NCBI RefSeq assembly: GCF_000741695.1
Contig: NZ_JGZK01000003.1
Location: 124,001 to 188,000 of the forward strand
Source: Bifidobacterium reuteri DSM 23975
GTDB taxonomy: Bacteria > Actinomycetota > Actinomycetes > Actinomycetales > Bifidobacteriaceae
DNA: 64,000 nt
Reading direction: 5' to 3'
Numbering within the stretch: position 1 is the first letter of the stretch; each line of letters opens with the position of its first letter. Under the pieces are notes generated by a model that had not been told where the DNA came from, searched no databases, and saw only the letters and a program-made list of their open reading frames with translations. This document shows positions 59,247 through 64,000 of this stretch, one piece after another. The position numbers and the translations under genes are program-made.

Positions 59247-62200
59247 ATGACAATGTCGTGCGCGGACAAGAATTCCGCATTACCGGAGGCGAAGAAGCCC
59301 ATCACCATCTTCCCCAACAACCCGGCCATCCGAACCATGGGACGCATCGATGACGACAATCCGGAGCGGCCGGTATGGGTATATCCCTACACTCAGGCGG
59401 CGTTCCGGTTCACCGGGACATCGCTGACCGTGACGCTCATCAACCATTGGTGTTATGGCGATAGCCATATCGGTGTCATCATCGACGGAGCGGAAACCAA
59501 GGTTCGTATTCCCTCCGGCGCCGATGGCGCACATGGGGCATCCTACGGGCCTGTCACACTCGCACTGGCCGAGCATCTCCCCGACATCGTGCATGAGGCC
59601 GTGGTGTTCAAGCGTCAGGACGGACAGCATTACCTCGAACTGCTGGGATTCGGCGTGGACGCCGGCGCGCAGGTCATGCCGCCGACTGCCACGGAACCGT
59701 CACGCCGTATCGAGGTATTCGGCGACTCCGTGTCCTGCGGCGAACGGAACGAGGCCATCCTGTACGCCGGCAAGGGCGATCCGGACGTCGATCTGAGCTC
59801 CTACAGCGATTCATGGCGTTCGTACGCGGCGATTACGGCGCGTGCACTGGGGGCTCAGGTCCATGTCACCGCTCAGGGCGGCGCGTCCCTGCTGGATGGC
59901 ATAGGCTGGTTCAACGGGCCTGACTACATAGGCATGGAAGGCATTGGGGACCGCATCGAGTACAACCCCGTGCTTGGCGCGGCCAAACCGTGGGATTTCT
60001 CCCGGTACTCGCCGCACGTGGTCGTCGTAGCCGTCGGACAGAACGACTCTCATCCTCATGACTTCATGGCCGACGACTATGACGGCGTCGAGGCCCGGCA
60101 TTGGCGAACCCGGTACGTCGATTTCCTGCGTGCCATCCACGGAGTGTATCCCCAAGCGACGCTGATATGCACCACCACCGTGCTATACCATGATCCGTCA
60201 TGGGACCGCGCGATCGATGAGGCCGTACGCACGTTCAATGAGTCAATAGGCAATGACTCCGTCGTATCATTCGGCCACACGACCGTAAACAATGTCCCCC
60301 CGATGAAGGCAGGTGCCATCGCCCACCACTTCCTGTATTCGCGCAACGGGTCGGCGACTCCCGGGCATCCACGAGTGCCGGAGCATGAGGAGATGGCGAG
60401 GGAACTCGTCGAATTCATCGGCTCGCTCGGTGACGGTATCTGGGCCGATGAGACGAAAGGGCGTGAGATCATGACAGGCAACGGACAGACGGCTACAGGA
60501 CCGGCACCGGGGGCCAATGCCAGCGGGGTCGACGCCAGCGGCATCCAAGCCGCGGCGGACAAGCCCACCGGTGCCGCCGAACTGAGACCGGCGGCGATCT
60601 TCTCCCACGATATGGTCTTGCAACGGCGCCAACCGATTCCCCTGTTTGGCACGGGACAGCCGGGTAGGACCGTCGTGGTCACCCTTACCTCGGACGCTGA
60701 GCAGACGCCTATACACACATCATCCATGTCCGATACGGACAGCGTCACCGGCATGGGAACCATAGATGCCGATGGCGACTGGCTCATCTTCCTGCCAGCG
60801 CTGGAAGCCGGCGGACCGTACACGCTCACCATCAGCGACCGCGCAGACATCAGCCTTACCTATCTCAACGTAATGGTGGGCGAGGTATGGATTGCCACAG
60901 GACAGAGCAACATCGAATTCGAGCTGCGCAACGACCTGCACGCGCGCAGCACCATGGCAGAGTCGTCCGACTCGTTGCTGAGGTTCTTCAATGTCCCGAA
61001 GTCAGGGTTCGTGGACGACGACCTCATCACAGCGGAGGATTCCTCGTCGTGGCGCGCGTGCTGCCCTGATAGCTGCGGCACGATGTCCGCGATAGCGTAT
61101 CACTTCGCGCATCGGCTACGCCGCGACCTCGCCTCCGACGTGCCTGTGGGAATCATCGACTGTTATGTCGGAGGCACGTCGTCTCGGCGTGGATGAGCGA
61201 GCGTACGTTGGCGTCGCATGCGGCCGGACGCGGGTATCTCGAACGGTACCATGCACAGGTCGATGGTAAGACCGACGCTGAATTCCACGCAGAGACCGAG
61301 GATTGGCAACAACGGTTCGACAAGTGGAACGTAGAAATCAGTGCCGCACAAGCCGCTGAACCGGACATCACCTGGGACACGCTCAACGAGCGGTATGGTC
61401 AGTGCCCATGGCCTCCGCCGGTCACACCGTTCTCCCAATACCATGTCACCGGGGCGTTCAATGCCATGGTCTCGCGCCTGGCACCATTCGGAGCACGCGG
61501 CGTGCTGTGGTATCAGGGGGAAGAGGACGAGCAACATCATGAGAGCTATCGGGACCTGCTCAAGCTCATGATCGGCGAATGGCGAGGTCTATGGAAGGAC
61601 CGGAATCTGTCGTTCCTTATCGTGCAGCTGCCGCGCTGGATCGATAAGAGCGTATATGAGTCCGGGATCGATCCGATGTTCTGGCCGCATATCCGTCAGG
61701 CGCAGGTCGACGTGGCACACGACACCGAAGGCTCCTACCCGGTGATCACATTCGATACCGGCGAATTCAACAACATCCATCCGACGGACAAACGTCCAGT
61801 CGGCGAGCGGGCGGCGATGGTGGCCGAGGAGCACGTCTATGGCATGGATGTTGCCGCTGACGGACCGACGGTTACTGAGGTCTCCCGCGACCTTGGCGGC
61901 CTTCCCGCACAGGAGCAGCCACAGAAGCTGCGCGTGCAGTTCGCCCATGCACGAGCACTGCGATTCGACCGGTGGAACGGCTGGGATGACGACGTTCATC
62001 GCATGGCCGTCACCTCAAACATCACAGGCGTGATGCCTCAAATGCCGGCCTCGTTGCCGTACGACCGGATGCCGGCTGGTTTGTCCGGGTTTGAGGTGGC
62101 GGGGATGGATGGTGTCTATCATCCCGCTGACGCACGGATTGACGGCGATTCGGTAATCGTTGAATCCGATGCCGTCGCCGAACCCGTGGCGGTGCGTTAC

Positions 62201-62278
62201 GGCTGGTACAGCTGGGGGCCGGCACCGTTGTTCAATGGGGATGGCCTGCCGTCCGCGCCATTCCAGTCGCGGGTCTGA
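59247..62278 (+). pseudogene. Two-domain acetyl esterase (CE2-like plus SASA), frameshifted
   Basis: Residues 1 to ~395 look like a CE2-type esterase: beta-sandwich, then an SGNH domain with EVFGDSVSCGE (Ser161), VGQNDSH and GHPRVPEH (His374). From ~430 a sialate-O-acetylesterase (SASA) module follows, with MVLQRRQPIPLFG, TGQSNIEFEL (Ser554) and IIDCYVGGTS. There the frame breaks at 61176-61183: TCGTC stands where TCGGTC would continue as VSAWMSERTL, giving a stop at 61194. The rest of SASA, with LWYQGEED and NIHPTDK (catalytic His), is intact in the other frame to 62278. ATG at 59247 follows GAGGAG. It would deacetylate imported oligosaccharides. Confidence 0.85.
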
Positions 62279-62368
62279 ACAGCCAGGATGGCGCCGTAGC
62301 GCCAACTTGAACCCGGCACGGCGCATCGCCTATAATCCGCCGACACGATCGCTACGATTGCCAAAAAC

Positions 62369-62414
62369 GAAAGGGGGCTTCCCATCGCACTGCATGCGTG
62401 CTTTGGGGAGCCCC
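62369..62414 (-). terminator. Terminator of the transhydrogenase operon
   Basis: GGGGGCTTCCC (62373-62383) pairs with GGGGAGCCCC (62405-62414). On the minus strand the stem is followed by CCTTTCGTTTTTGG. It lies 27 bases past the pntB stop. Confidence 0.75.
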
Positions 62415-62441
62415 TGTTCTATGGATTATGGATTGCGGCAA

Positions 62442-63865
<1,424 letters not shown>

Positions 63866-63866
<1 letters not shown>

Positions 63867-64000
63867 TACTTCGACTCTCCCTTCTTCTCGTTCTTATTGG
63901 ATTTGAACATCTCCAGCATGTGGTCGGTGACCACATAGCCGCCGACCACGTTCATCGTGCCGAGCACGGCGGCCAGGAAGATGAACACATAGGCCAATGG
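63866..64000 (-). CDS. NAD(P) transhydrogenase alpha subunit part 2, C-terminal fragment (cut by window end)
   Basis: Only the last 44 residues are in the window: a helix YVFIFLAAVLGTMNVVGG, then VTDHMLEMFKS and a Lys/Glu-rich tail. This is the end of the membrane part of the alpha subunit (PntAB or full PntA). Its stop overlaps the pntB start, so they are in one operon. Confidence 0.85.

Overview
The window comes from a GC-rich actinobacterium, most likely Bifidobacterium and probably the B. longum group. This rests on the character of the housekeeping proteins (actinobacterial-type glycogen synthase, glutamate synthase pair, L25 with an Ala/Pro-rich tail), on the LacI-controlled glycosidase clusters, and on an ABC importer that lacks its own ATPase. 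The species is an inference; no rRNA, tRNA or CRISPR array was found.

Layout. 0.1-9.8 kb: an esterase, an aldo/keto reductase, a nitrilase-family amidase, a HAD phosphatase, a lone ABC ATPase, glycogen synthase, and a membrane-anchored protein with an HExxH motif. Two inverted copies of a ~122-bp MITE-like element (2032-2153 and 9272-9394) bracket most of this segment. An AT-rich small membrane ORF sits just beyond the second copy. 9.8-19.6 kb: gltBD, glycerate kinase, a decayed short-chain dehydrogenase and an amidohydrolase with an altered metal motif. 19.6-25.7 kb: an FtsX/MacB-type ABC exporter, with a divergent TetR regulator whose candidate operators lie in the shared intergenic region, then a LacI regulator. 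25.9-36.5 kb: a 42-residue protein behind a LacI-type operator, hemW, lepA, rpsT, a TRIC-like membrane protein, a two-gene RNA-repair-like cassette (metallophosphoesterase plus a polynucleotide kinase/RNA ligase fusion), ilvE and rplY.

36.9-62.3 kb is a carbohydrate locus that reads as a complete intracellular pathway for acetylated galacto(gluco)mannan oligosaccharides. It has a solute-binding lipoprotein and two permeases for uptake, two GH36 alpha-galactosidases, a GH26 mannanase without signal peptide, a GH2 beta-mannosidase, a GH1 beta-glucosidase, a GH42 beta-galactosidase, an AGE-family mannose isomerase/epimerase, and a two-domain acetyl esterase broken by a one-base frameshift. Two tandem LacI paralogues sit in the middle, and the 8-mer CGGTTAAG recurs upstream of three transcription units. 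The window ends in pntB and the tail of the transhydrogenase alpha part-2 gene.

The observation most worth following is the RNA-repair-like cassette at 31.3-33.5 kb. It resembles the three activities of bacterial Pnkp split into two translationally coupled genes. The palindromic repeat family that has entered the hemW reading frame, and supplies the hemW ribosome binding site, is also of interest.
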